A DNA stretch of 47,670 nt, taken from the NCBI GenBank assembly GCA_020849535.1, contig JADLGB010000141.1:1-47670 (forward strand), read 5' to 3'. Position 1 is the first letter of the stretch. The number at the start of each line of letters is the position of its first letter. Under the pieces are notes generated by a model, which worked only from the letters and a program-made list of their open reading frames with translations, did not search any database and had not been told where the DNA came from. Source of the DNA: Candidatus Hydrogenedentota bacterium. Its GTDB lineage: Bacteria > Hydrogenedentota > Hydrogenedentia > Hydrogenedentales > SLHB01. This document shows, one piece after another, positions 10,282 through 17,618 of the stretch. Position numbers and translations under genes: made by a program.

Positions 10282-10950
10282 ATGGATACATCACGCAAAC
10301 GGCGCATCCTCATCGTCGAAGACCATCCCATCGTGCGGCGTGGGTTGGCCAGTCTGATCAATCTGGAACACGATCTGGAAGTCTGTGGTTTTGTGGAGGA
10401 TGCCCGATCCGCGCTTGAATCCGTGGACTCTCTCAAGCCCGACCTCGTGTTGCTCGACCTGTTCTTGAAAGACTCCAGCGGCCTCGACTTACTGAAGTCT
10501 CTGGCCAAACGCGGGTCGAACCTGCCGATACTCGTCGTGTCGATGCACGACGAGACCCTCTATGCGGAGCGCGTGTTGCGCGCGGGCGCCATGGGCTACG
10601 TGATGAAGCGTGAAGCGGAGCAGACCGTGGTGGAGGCCATTCGGCGTGTGCTTTCGGGCAAGGTTTACCTCAGTGAACGCATCCAGGAACGTATGTTGCT
10701 CAACGTGACCGGACGCCGCGCCCCGGATGCGCCCCCGCGCGAACTCCTCAGCGACCGGGAACTCCAGATCTTCGAGATGCTCGGCCACGGACGCGGCATC
10801 CGACAGATCGCGGAGGATTTGAACATCAGCATCAAGACTGTGGACGCGCATCGCGCACGGATCAAGGATAAGCTCAATCTGAGCAACGCGACCGAAGTTC
10901 TCCAACACGCCGTCCGCTGGGTGCAGGAAGAAGGCGAGCAGGACTCCTGA
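10282..10950 (+). CDS. NarL/FixJ-family response regulator
   Basis: The 222-residue protein has a receiver domain (1-~125) with Glu13-Asp14, phosphoacceptor Asp59 in Leu-Leu-Asp-Leu, the conserved Ser of Val-Ser-Met and the Lys of Tyr-Val-Met-Lys. A LuxR-type helix-turn-helix (~155-215) follows, with Leu-Ser-Asp-Arg-Glu-Leu and Ile-Ser-Ile-Lys-Thr-Val-Asp-Ala-His-Arg. It is coded one base after the kinase gene, so the pair forms a standard two-component system. AGAGAG before ATG 10282 lies inside the end of the kinase gene. Its targets are not shown directly, but a perfect palindrome at 11030-11048 upstream of the next genes is a natural candidate operator. Confidence 0.93.
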   Translation: MDTSRKRRILIVEDHPIVRRGLASLINLEHDLEVCGFVEDARSALESVDSLKPDLVLLDLFLKDSSGLDLLKSLAKRGSNLPILVVSMHDETLYAERVLRAGAMGYVMKREAEQTVVEAIRRVLSGKVYLSERIQERMLLNVTGRRAPDAPPRELLSDRELQIFEMLGHGRGIRQIAEDLNISIKTVDAHRARIKDKLNLSNATEVLQHAVRWVQEEGEQDS

Positions 10951-11029
10951 CCGAATCGACAGATCTTGGTTTTGTTACCGCGCCAGCGTAGCAAGCCGGG
11001 CGCCTTGGCATTCAGCCCGCCCTATTCGC

Positions 11030-11048
11030 ACTAGGGAAGATCCCTAGT
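11030..11048. promoter_or_regulatory. Perfect 8-bp-arm palindrome, candidate operator
   Basis: ACTAGGGA-AGA-TCCCTAGT has two perfect 8-bp arms around a 3-base centre. It lies 80 bp after the response regulator gene and 132 bp before the next start codon. No T-run follows, so it does not look like a terminator. Short-spaced dyads of this size suit dimeric LuxR-type regulators; the link to the neighbouring regulator is inference. I saw no second full copy in the window. Confidence 0.5.
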
Positions 11049-11127
11049 CGGCGTTCGATTGTCCCCATCCCCAAATCCGGCGAATCCCGATACCGCCGCA
11101 GACTCCTACAGGGTACAGTTCATTCAA

Positions 11128-11173
11128 GAGGACGCCAAGGCGTTCGCTTGGTGGAGTCCTCACTTGTGAGGTG
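11128..11173 (+). promoter_or_regulatory. Leader with two mutually exclusive hairpins over the ribosome site
   Basis: In the leader of the 112-aa gene, GAGGAC (11128-11133) can pair with GTCCTC (11156-11161), with an inner CCAAG/CTTGG stem (11135-11139 with 11147-11151). The alternative CCTCAC (11158-11163) pairs with GTGAGG (11166-11171) around a CTTG-type loop. The second hairpin covers the Shine-Dalgarno GAGG (11168-11171), and the two folds share bases 11158-11161, so only one can form. This resembles an on/off translation switch. No known riboswitch class was recognised. Confidence 0.4.
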
Positions 11174-11180
11174 TTGAAAG

Positions 11181-11519
11181 ATGAATGCACTAAACCTCCA
11201 AGGGGCCGGGCCCACGCAGGTGCTCACGGCGTGGGCCGACGTCTCGCTGCTTTCCGCCAATCGGGAAGTGCGCCGCTTGCGCGTCTTTCCCGCGGACCGG
11301 GTCTGTCTCAACGAGCTTGCCCTTTCCTTTCACACGGCGCGCTGCTATGCCGCCATGGCCGGATTGGAGCATCTGACTCCTTCGTTGGAGGAGTTGGAGG
11401 ACGATGTCTGCGCGTTACGGGCAGCCCACTCGCCGCTTTCGCCGGAGTGGCTGGAGAGTTTGGAGAGGCGGATTGCCGTCATGCGCGCGGCCTTGGGTCA
11501 GGAGCCGGCCCCCGCATAG
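11181..11519 (+). CDS. Unrecognised 112-residue acidic protein
   Basis: I do not recognise this protein. It has no signal peptide or membrane span. It starts with Val-Leu-Thr-Ala-Trp-Ala-Asp-Val-Ser-Leu, contains one Cys-rich-free helical core, and ends in a helix-rich part (Leu-Glu-Glu-Leu-Glu-Asp-Asp-Val, Leu-Glu-Arg-Arg-Ile-Ala) with a Pro-Ala tail. ATG 11181 is preceded by GAGGTG at 11168-11173. It is the first gene of a likely three-gene unit with the Host_attach-like and rnk genes (60 and 106 bp gaps). The context points to a stress or growth-control role, but nothing in the protein shows it. Confidence 0.6.
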   Translation: MNALNLQGAGPTQVLTAWADVSLLSANREVRRLRVFPADRVCLNELALSFHTARCYAAMAGLEHLTPSLEELEDDVCALRAAHSPLSPEWLESLERRIAVMRAALGQEPAPA

Positions 11520-11579
11520 GGTCCGGAGGCACTCGCAGTGCCGGTTTGGAGCAGGAATCGCAATACGAGGAGGAGCGCC

Positions 11580-12038
11580 ATGCGCGTCACATGGTATTTG
11601 GTCGCGAACGCGAGTACGGCCCGTATCCTGGAAACCGCCAAAGGCCCGAAGCCGCTGACGGAACGAAAGGTGTTGAACCACCCCGAGGCCCGGAGCGCGC
11701 GCAAGGATCTCAAGCGCGACCGCCCCGGGATGTTCCGGCAGAAGGGCACGCGCCCAGGCGCGTTTGTTGAGCAGGCCGACGCGCGCAAACACGAGCTGGA
11801 AGTCTTCGCGCGTGAACTGGCGAGCGAACTCGCGCTCGGCGCAGTCTTGCATGCCTACGAGCGATTGGTAATCGTCGCGCCTGCGCCTTTGTGCGCGCTG
11901 CTGCGCGAGTTTTTGTCTCCTGCCGTCCAGGCAAGGATAGTCCACGTGGTGCAGCGGGACTATACCAAGTTTCCGGACGACGAAGTGTACAGGCTGTTAG
12001 GGCGTTCGATGCTGTTGCCCGCAGCAAACGGCGCCTGA
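11580..12038 (+). CDS. Host_attach (PF10116)-like, baeRF-related protein
   Basis: The 152-residue product begins Trp-Tyr-Leu-Val-Ala-Asn-Ala-Ser-Thr-Ala-Arg-Ile-Leu, the hallmark first strand of the family named 'protein required for attachment to host cells'. It then has the Lys/Arg-rich loop, a Phe-Ala-Arg-Glu-Leu-Ala-x-Glu-Leu helix, Leu-Val-Ile-Val-Ala-Pro, Leu-Arg-Glu-Phe-Leu and a terminal Asp-Tyr-Thr-Lys-Phe-Pro-Asp-Asp-Glu-Val segment. The family is related to the central domain of archaeo-eukaryotic release factors (baeRF) and is proposed to act at ribosomes under stress; the host-attachment name comes from one plant-associated case. Start ATG 11580 has an excellent GAGGAGGAG upstream; the frame is open further upstream but lacks a ribosome site. 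Confidence 0.85.
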   Translation: MRVTWYLVANASTARILETAKGPKPLTERKVLNHPEARSARKDLKRDRPGMFRQKGTRPGAFVEQADARKHELEVFARELASELALGAVLHAYERLVIVAPAPLCALLREFLSPAVQARIVHVVQRDYTKFPDDEVYRLLGRSMLLPAANGA

Positions 12039-12144
12039 GACATACCCTGCGCGCACGCGCGGACGGAGGTGACTCGTTCCCCCGCTTCCGTCCGCGTCTT
12101 CCGCACAGGCCCGATTCCTCAGAGAGGTGAAAGAGCAGGTGGAT

Positions 12145-12567
12145 ATGGCTACGAGAACGAAACAGATATACGTCACCCAGCACGACCATCGCCGCTTGAG
12201 CGAACTGGTCAACGTGGCCCGCGAGTTTGGCCGGGAAGACGAGCGCTACCTCCGCGTGCTCGAAGAAGAGTTGGACCGTGCCAGCGTCGTGGATCCGGAC
12301 GAGGTTCCTTCCGACGTTATCACCATGAACAGCAAAGCGGTTCTTCGCGATTGCGACTGCGGTTCCGAAATGGTCTATACCTTGGTTTTTCCAGCGGAGG
12401 CCGATCCCCAGCGGCACCGGGTGTCCGTCTTGGCCCCGATCGGCACCGCGATGCTCGGATACAGCGTCGGCGATGTGTTCGCATGGCAGGCGCCGCGTGG
12501 CGTGCGGCGTCTCCAGGTGAAAGAGATTCTGTACCAGCCGGAGTCGGCGGGAGATCGCACTTTGTAA
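12145..12567 (+). CDS. rnk: Regulator of nucleoside diphosphate kinase, GreA/B C-terminal domain family
   Basis: The 140-residue protein matches Rnk closely in order and length (136 in E. coli): an N-terminal helical part with Leu-x-x-Glu-Leu-Asp-Arg-Ala, then Pro-Ser-Asp-Val-Ile-Thr-Met-Asn-Ser, Leu-Val-Phe-Pro-Ala, Leu-Ala-Pro-Ile-Gly-Thr-Ala-Met-Leu-Gly-Tyr-Ser-Val-Gly-Asp, and the terminal Tyr-Gln-Pro-Glu-Ser-Ala-Gly-Asp. Rnk binds RNA polymerase through the GreA/B-type FKBP-like domain and lacks the acidic finger that cuts transcripts. A CDC cysteine pair near residue 72 is an extra. I prefer ATG 12145 with AGGTGG upstream; GTG 12127 is possible and would add six residues. A strong terminator follows, ending this three-gene unit. 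Confidence 0.9.
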   Translation: MATRTKQIYVTQHDHRRLSELVNVAREFGREDERYLRVLEEELDRASVVDPDEVPSDVITMNSKAVLRDCDCGSEMVYTLVFPAEADPQRHRVSVLAPIGTAMLGYSVGDVFAWQAPRGVRRLQVKEILYQPESAGDRTL

Positions 12568-12639
12568 CGGTCCCCGTCCGAATCCAATGTCCATACGCTC
12601 CTGCATGTCGGACGGTTCGCAGCCGGGCCGTCCGGCCAC

Positions 12640-12675
12640 GAGGCGGGGTGCCATAACCACCCCGCCTCTTCCTTT
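12640..12675 (+). terminator. Rho-independent terminator after rnk
   Basis: An 11-bp perfect stem (12640-12650 with 12658-12668) and a 7-base loop are followed by TTCCTTTC. A second hairpin (CGGACGG at 12609-12615 with CCGTCCG at 12628-12634) sits just upstream. Together they close the plus-strand unit before folD. Confidence 0.8.
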
Positions 12676-12798
12676 CAACGCACCACCGCCGGACACCCGC
12701 TTAGTCCGCATACCTCACCGTCACCCGCTCCACTGCCTTGTCCAAGGTGTGGCGACGGACGCAGTACTGGAGATGCGCGCAGGGCTTCGTCCTCATGC

Positions 12799-12828
12799 TT
12801 CACATCTTCGCTACGCGATCGGTATAAT
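12799..12828 (+). promoter_or_regulatory. Sigma-70-type promoter of folD, near-leaderless
   Basis: TTCACA (12799-12804), an 18-bp spacer and a perfect TATAAT (12823-12828) lie directly before the folD ATG at 12836. Transcription would start within a base or two of the ATG, giving a leaderless or nearly leaderless mRNA, which fits the absence of a Shine-Dalgarno sequence. Confidence 0.65.
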
Positions 12829-12835
12829 CCCGGCC

Positions 12836-13693
12836 ATGTCTACTCAACCTATTATCATGGACGGCAAAACCGTCTCGCAGCAGATCCTGGAACAGTGTGC
12901 GGAACGGGTGCGGGCCATTGTGGAGCGCAGCGGCGTAACGCCTTGTCTCACAACCGTTTTGGTGGGCAGTGACCCGGCCTCGGCCACCTATGTGAAGATG
13001 AAATGCAAGCGGTGCGAAGCCGTGGGCATGAAGTCGCTCCGGATGGACATGCCGGAAACCACGACGACCGCCGAGCTGGTCGCCAGGATCGCCGAACTCA
13101 GCGCCGACCCGGCTATCCACGGCATCCTGCTGCAGCACCCTGTGCCCAAGCAGATTGACGAGCGCGCAGCCTTCGAAGCCATCGCGCCGTCGAAAGACGT
13201 GGACGGTGTCACGATCCACAGCTTCGGCACGACGAGTTTTGATCTGCCGGGATTCGGCTCGTGCACGCCCGAGGGCATGATGCGTTTGCTCGACCACTAC
13301 AAGGTGGAGATCAAGGGCAAGCACGCGGTCGTCATCGGCCGGAGTCCGATCCTGGGCAAACCGATGGCGATGATGCTCTTGGCGCGCCACGCCACCGTGA
13401 CCATCTGCCACTCGCGCACGAAGGACCTGCCGGATATCGCGCGGCAAGGCGACATCCTCGTGGCCGCCGTTGGCAAAGCCAACTTCGTGAAGGGCGACTG
13501 GGTGAAGGAAGGGGCCGTCGTGTTGGACGCGGGATACAATGAAGGCAACGTGGGCGACGTGGACTACGCGCCCGCGGCCGCGCGTGCCAGCATGATCACG
13601 CCGGTTCCGGGCGGCGTCGGGCCCATGACGATCGCCACGCTCATCGACCAGACCGCGACCGCCGCGGAACGGCTGCTCGGCATTCATGCATAG
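12836..13693 (+). CDS. folD: Methylenetetrahydrofolate dehydrogenase / methenyl-THF cyclohydrolase
   Basis: The 285-residue protein interconverts 5,10-methylene-THF, 5,10-methenyl-THF and 10-formyl-THF in the cytoplasm with NADP+. The substrate site shows Tyr52-x-x-x-Lys56 (catalytic Lys) and the Leu-Gln-His-Pro-Val-Pro-Lys motif. The nucleotide-binding domain has Gly-Arg-Ser-Pro-Ile-Leu-Gly-Lys-Pro, and the C-terminal Pro-Val-Pro-Gly-Gly-Val-Gly-Pro-Met-Thr is intact. Length is typical. The start is ATG 12836; the frame is open further upstream but that part has no family similarity, and a TATAAT box ends 7 nt before the ATG. pepA follows on the same strand after 57 nt. Confidence 0.96.
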   Translation: MSTQPIIMDGKTVSQQILEQCAERVRAIVERSGVTPCLTTVLVGSDPASATYVKMKCKRCEAVGMKSLRMDMPETTTTAELVARIAELSADPAIHGILLQHPVPKQIDERAAFEAIAPSKDVDGVTIHSFGTTSFDLPGFGSCTPEGMMRLLDHYKVEIKGKHAVVIGRSPILGKPMAMMLLARHATVTICHSRTKDLPDIARQGDILVAAVGKANFVKGDWVKEGAVVLDAGYNEGNVGDVDYAPAAARASMITPVPGGVGPMTIATLIDQTATAAERLLGIHA

Positions 13694-13750
13694 GCGCGGA
13701 TACCTTCGCGCGATCCATAGCGATACTCACCTTATTCGGGGGGACTTCTG

Positions 13751-15250
13751 ATGGACTTCGACCTCATTCTGTCGGGCGATCTGCCGGCCAGCACCGTGCG
13801 TACCGCGCTCGTGATACCCGTGACGGATGTCGCAGGTCCCGTCTCGTCGGTACTCACCGGCGAAGAAGCCGCGGCCATTGTCCGTCTCCAAGAGTCGGGC
13901 GTGTTCAAGGGCAAAGCGGAAGAGGTCTACGCACTTCCCTCGTCTACGGACTCGTACGCTGTCGTGCTGCTCGCGGGAATCGGCAAACCGGGAACCTGCA
14001 CTGCGGAGAATCTGCGCCGCGCAGGCGGCAAGGCCGTCGAGTTCCTGCGGCGCGATCGCATCGAGCGCCTGATCCTCGAATGCGCCGGAGCGTGCGACTG
14101 GCCCGCGAATGCCTTTGTAGAAGGCGTCTGCCTGGGTCAGTATCGTTTCGATAAGTTCAAATCGATTCCTTCGGACGCATTCAGTGGAAGCGTCGCCAGT
14201 GTCGGGGTTCTATGCACTGACCAGGCGCAAGGTGCGGCGCTGAAGGCTGAGTGCCGTTACGCGGCTACTGTGTGCGAGAACGCCAACTGGGCGCGCGACC
14301 TCGCGAACCGTCCGTCCAACGACCTGACGCCCGCGCAGCTCGCCTACGAAGCCAAGAGCATTGCCGACCATTACGGGTGCGCGTACGATTTCCTGGACGA
14401 AGGCAAGATGTCCGAACTGGGAATGAATGCCCTGCTCGGCGTATCGCGCGGCAGCAGCCAGCCCTCGAAGCTGATCCTGCTTTCGTACCATTGCGGACCC
14501 GAGCTGCCCACGCTGGCGCTGGTGGGCAAAGGCATCACCTTCGATACCGGCGGTGTCAGCATCAAGCCTGCCGAAGGAATGCAGGAGATGAAGTACGACA
14601 TGTGCGGGGCGGCGGCCGTGCTGGGGGCCATGCGCACCGTCGTGCAGACTAAGCCGCGGGTGAATGTGGTTTGTGTCGCACCCGCCGTGGAGAATGTCAT
14701 CGGGTCCCGCGCGCAACGCCCCGGCGACGTGGTCCGCGCGTACAATGGCAAGACCATCGAGGTGAACAACACGGATGCTGAAGGCCGGCTGATCTTGGCC
14801 GACGCGCTCACGTACACGGTGGACACCTACCGGCCGGACGTCATTGTGGATCTCGCGACCCTCACGGGGGCCTGCGTAGTGGCGCTTGGGCATCACGCGG
14901 CCGGCGTCATGGCAAACAACGACAAAGTATTTTCCACTCTGCAGGGCGCCGCTGACGCGACGGGTGAGCGCATTTGGCGTTTTCCCCTATGGGATGATTA
15001 TGGCAAACTGATTGAAGGCACGCATGCCGATCTGAGCAATATCGGTCCTCCCAAGGAGGCGGGCGCCATTATGGGCGGCTGTTTCCTGAAGGAGTTCGTG
15101 AAAGACACGCCGTGGGCCCACATCGATATCGCGGGCACGGCGTGGGGTGTGAAGAACGTGCCTTATCTGGATCCGAAGCACGCCACCGGTTATGGCGTGC
15201 GTCTCCTCTCGGAGTGGATCCGGAGAGAAACCGCCGCGCCGAAAAAGTAG
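13751..15250 (+). CDS. pepA: Leucyl aminopeptidase, M17 family
   Basis: The 499-residue protein has the M17 two-domain layout. The N-terminal macro-like domain is ~1-165. The C-terminal catalytic domain has Val-Gly-Lys-Gly-Ile-Thr-Phe-Asp-Thr-Gly-Gly-Val and the signature Asn340-Thr-Asp-Ala-Glu-Gly-Arg-Leu347, whose Asp342 and Glu344 are metal ligands and Arg346 helps catalysis. It should be a hexameric cytosolic dizinc or manganese aminopeptidase releasing N-terminal residues in peptide turnover; some homologues also bind DNA, which cannot be judged here. GGGGGGA lies a normal distance upstream of ATG 13751. mtaB follows after 18 nt, so cotranscription is likely. Confidence 0.95.
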   Translation: MDFDLILSGDLPASTVRTALVIPVTDVAGPVSSVLTGEEAAAIVRLQESGVFKGKAEEVYALPSSTDSYAVVLLAGIGKPGTCTAENLRRAGGKAVEFLRRDRIERLILECAGACDWPANAFVEGVCLGQYRFDKFKSIPSDAFSGSVASVGVLCTDQAQGAALKAECRYAATVCENANWARDLANRPSNDLTPAQLAYEAKSIADHYGCAYDFLDEGKMSELGMNALLGVSRGSSQPSKLILLSYHCGPELPTLALVGKGITFDTGGVSIKPAEGMQEMKYDMCGAAAVLGAMRTVVQTKPRVNVVCVAPAVENVIGSRAQRPGDVVRAYNGKTIEVNNTDAEGRLILADALTYTVDTYRPDVIVDLATLTGACVVALGHHAAGVMANNDKVFSTLQGAADATGERIWRFPLWDDYGKLIEGTHADLSNIGPPKEAGAIMGGCFLKEFVKDTPWAHIDIAGTAWGVKNVPYLDPKHATGYGVRLLSEWIRRETAAPKK

Positions 15251-15268
15251 GCGCCCCGTGCCCCGGTT

Positions 15269-16615
15269 ATGAGACTCATGCACAACGGTTCACCACAGCA
15301 GACACGCGAAACCAAGAAGGCATCCGTCCACACGCTGGGGTGCCGGCTCAACCAGTCCGAGTCCGCTCTGATCGCGGAGCAGCTTGAGGCCGCTGGCTAC
15401 GAGGTCGTTCCCTTCGGCCAACACGCGGATCTTGGCATCATCAATACCTGTACGGTGACCGGCGAGGCCGACTCCAAGTCCCGCCAACTGGTCCGCTCGT
15501 TCATCCGCAAGAATCCCCACGCCTATACCGCGGTCATCGGATGCTACAGCCAGATGGGATACCGGACACTCGCGGAGATTGAAGGCGTGGACCTCATCGT
15601 GGGCAACCAGGAAAAGCTGAACGTGCTGGACTATGTGGCGGCAGGCAAGAATGACACGCCTCTTGTGGTCCGCGACCGCATCGAGCGCGACGACTTCACC
15701 ATCGAGATCACTGGCGATGCGCCGCTGACCCGCCGCGCCAACCTCAAGATCCAGGATGGCTGCGATTTCATGTGCAGCTTCTGCATCATCCCCTTTGCGC
15801 GCGGCCGGGCCCGGAGCCGATCAATGGACAACCTCGTGCAGGAGGCGCGCAGCCTGGTCGAGCGCGGCGCGAAGGAAATCGTGCTGACCGGAGTCAACGT
15901 GGGAACCTACGCCTACGAAGAGGCGACGATCGTCGATGTGGTCGAGTGGCTTAACGAGATTGAAGGCGTGGAGCGCATTCGCATCAGCTCCATCGAGCCG
16001 ACCACAATTCCAGAGAGCCTCTTCGATTTGATGAACTGCGAAGATCACGCTCTCGTGCCGTACCTGCATGTGCCCTTGCAGTCGGGGTCCAACAAGATTC
16101 TGCATTTGATGAAGCGCCGTTACTCGCGCGAGGCTTATCTTGATTTCATCTGGCACGCGCACCGTTCGGTGCCGGGGATCTGCCTGGGCACGGATATCCT
16201 CGTGGGGACTCCCGGAGAAGGCGACAGCGAATTCGAGGGGACGTTGCGCCTTCTCGAGGAGAGTCCGCTGGCCTACGCGCATGTGTTCAAGTACAGCGAG
16301 CGGCCCGGCACCGCGGCCTCCCGCTACCCGGACAAGGTCGACACCGCCACGCAGAATCGCCGTAGCGCACTTATTCGACGTGCCAGCGATGCCAAGCGTC
16401 GCGCTTTCTATGAGGCACGCCTCGGCCAGCGGGTCAATGTGCTGTTTGAACACGAGGAGAATGACTACTGGACCGGCTACACGGGGAATTACATCCGGGT
16501 CGCCGTTCGTTCCAATGAACAACTAACAAACGAGGTGCGTAGCGTCACGTTGGAGCGCCTTGCCGGAGACTACACCCTCGGAACTCTTGACAAAGACGCC
16601 CTCGTGGCGCCGTAA
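15269..16615 (+). CDS. mtaB: tRNA ct6A37/t6A37 methylthiotransferase MtaB (radical SAM)
   Basis: The 448-residue protein adds the 2-methylthio group to N6-threonylcarbamoyl-adenosine 37 of ANN-decoding tRNAs. The N-terminal UPF0004 domain carries cluster cysteines Cys25 (Thr-Leu-Gly-Cys-Arg-Leu-Asn-Gln, typical of MtaB rather than MiaB or RimO), Cys61 and Cys92. The radical SAM domain has Cys165-x3-Cys169-x2-Cys172. A C-terminal TRAM-like segment (~385-448) should bind tRNA. ATG 15269 is used; ATG 15278 is an in-frame alternative and neither has a strong ribosome site, so translation may be coupled to pepA. The larE-like gene starts 6 nt after the stop. Confidence 0.93.
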   Translation: MRLMHNGSPQQTRETKKASVHTLGCRLNQSESALIAEQLEAAGYEVVPFGQHADLGIINTCTVTGEADSKSRQLVRSFIRKNPHAYTAVIGCYSQMGYRTLAEIEGVDLIVGNQEKLNVLDYVAAGKNDTPLVVRDRIERDDFTIEITGDAPLTRRANLKIQDGCDFMCSFCIIPFARGRARSRSMDNLVQEARSLVERGAKEIVLTGVNVGTYAYEEATIVDVVEWLNEIEGVERIRISSIEPTTIPESLFDLMNCEDHALVPYLHVPLQSGSNKILHLMKRRYSREAYLDFIWHAHRSVPGICLGTDILVGTPGEGDSEFEGTLRLLEESPLAYAHVFKYSERPGTAASRYPDKVDTATQNRRSALIRRASDAKRRAFYEARLGQRVNVLFEHEENDYWTGYTGNYIRVAVRSNEQLTNEVRSVTLERLAGDYTLGTLDKDALVAP

Positions 16616-16621
16616 GGCTCT

Positions 16622-17449
16622 ATGGATACCGCCACTGCCCTATTGGAAGAGACCGCGCTCGCAAAAGAGGAGCGGCTCAAGACCCTCATCGCATCGTACG
16701 GAGGGCTTGCCGTGGCCTATTCCGGGGGCGTGGACTCAAGCTACCTGGCCGACGTGGCGCACGATGTGCTTGGGTCTCAGGCGCGCATCCTCTTAGGCGA
16801 TTCCCCAAGCATCCCGCGCTCTGAAGTGCGCGAAGCACAGGACCTCGCCAAGGAACGAGGCTGGAACTTTGATGTTCTCTTCACCAACGAATTCGACAAC
16901 GATGCCTACCTCGCCAACGATGGCACGCGCTGCTACCACTGCCGCACGGAACTTTTTGGCAAGATGCGCGCCTATGCGGAGCAGACGGGTATCGCCGTCC
17001 TCGCGTACGGAGAGATCACCGACGACCTCGTCGATCCGACGCGCCTCGGCGCGCGTGCCGCGAAGGAGTTGTCCGTTGTTGCGCCCCTCGTCGACGTGCG
17101 CATGACTAAGGCGGAGATCCGCGTGCTCAGCGCGCGGCGCAAGTTGCCGACGGCGGACAAGGCGTCCTTTGCGTGTTTGTCTTCTCGTTTTCCCGTGGGT
17201 ACACGCGTAACGATTGAAGATTTGAAGAAGATCGAACAAGCAGAAGAGGCCTTGAAGCGTCTGGGATTTCACCAGTACCGGGCGCGCCACCACGGGGACC
17301 TCTGCCGAATCGAAGTCGATCAGGAGGATGTCTCTCGCTTGGTAGAACCGGCCGTGCGGGAAGCGCTCGTCGCGGCAATCACCGAGGCCGGTTACCGCTA
17401 CGTGACGCTCGACCTCTCAGGCTACCGCACCGGAAGCACGGCGGGGTAG
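16622..17449 (+). CDS. larE: LarE-like PP-loop sulfur transferase
   Basis: The 275-residue protein has the PP-loop ATPase motif Ser-Gly-Gly-Val-Asp-Ser-Ser (34-40) and the LarE-type Ala-Cys-Leu-Ser-Ser-Arg-Phe-Pro motif with Cys185. Cys104 and Cys107 (Cys-Tyr-His-Cys) are also present. LarE proteins adenylate and thiolate a pyridinium dicarboxylate to build the nickel-pincer cofactor of lactate racemase. Some use one sacrificial cysteine; others with three cysteines are thought to carry a [4Fe-4S] cluster that delivers sulfur. This copy has the three-cysteine pattern. No larA, larB or larC lies in the window, so the product could serve a remote lar locus or another thiolation. It sits 6 nt after mtaB, itself a sulfur-inserting enzyme. 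Confidence 0.85.
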   Translation: MDTATALLEETALAKEERLKTLIASYGGLAVAYSGGVDSSYLADVAHDVLGSQARILLGDSPSIPRSEVREAQDLAKERGWNFDVLFTNEFDNDAYLANDGTRCYHCRTELFGKMRAYAEQTGIAVLAYGEITDDLVDPTRLGARAAKELSVVAPLVDVRMTKAEIRVLSARRKLPTADKASFACLSSRFPVGTRVTIEDLKKIEQAEEALKRLGFHQYRARHHGDLCRIEVDQEDVSRLVEPAVREALVAAITEAGYRYVTLDLSGYRTGSTAG

Positions 17450-17516
17450 TTGCTTTCTGTTCTGGACAGCCTGCGATCGTTCCCGGTCATTCACAAGAGC
17501 CCCCGCCATTCCGACA

Positions 17517-17556
17517 AAGACACAGGCGAGGGCGCCTGTGCCACACGCGCTTGCCC
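17517..17556. repeat. Dispersed ACAGGCG hairpin repeat, solo copy
   Basis: A 40-bp sequence that matches 6071-6110 at 39 positions. It forms ACAGGCG/CGCCTGT around AGGG. It lies between the converging larE and permease genes and could stop transcription in both directions. Confidence 0.7.
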
Positions 17557-17618
17557 TGCGTATCGTGGTTCCTCCTTTCTTGCCGTCCTTGGATTGCAGG
17601 AAGACTTTCTATGACGAT

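Noticed and set aside
11181..17449. One long operon from the 112-residue gene to larE
   Set aside because: A strong terminator at 12640-12675 and a good promoter before folD split it into two units.
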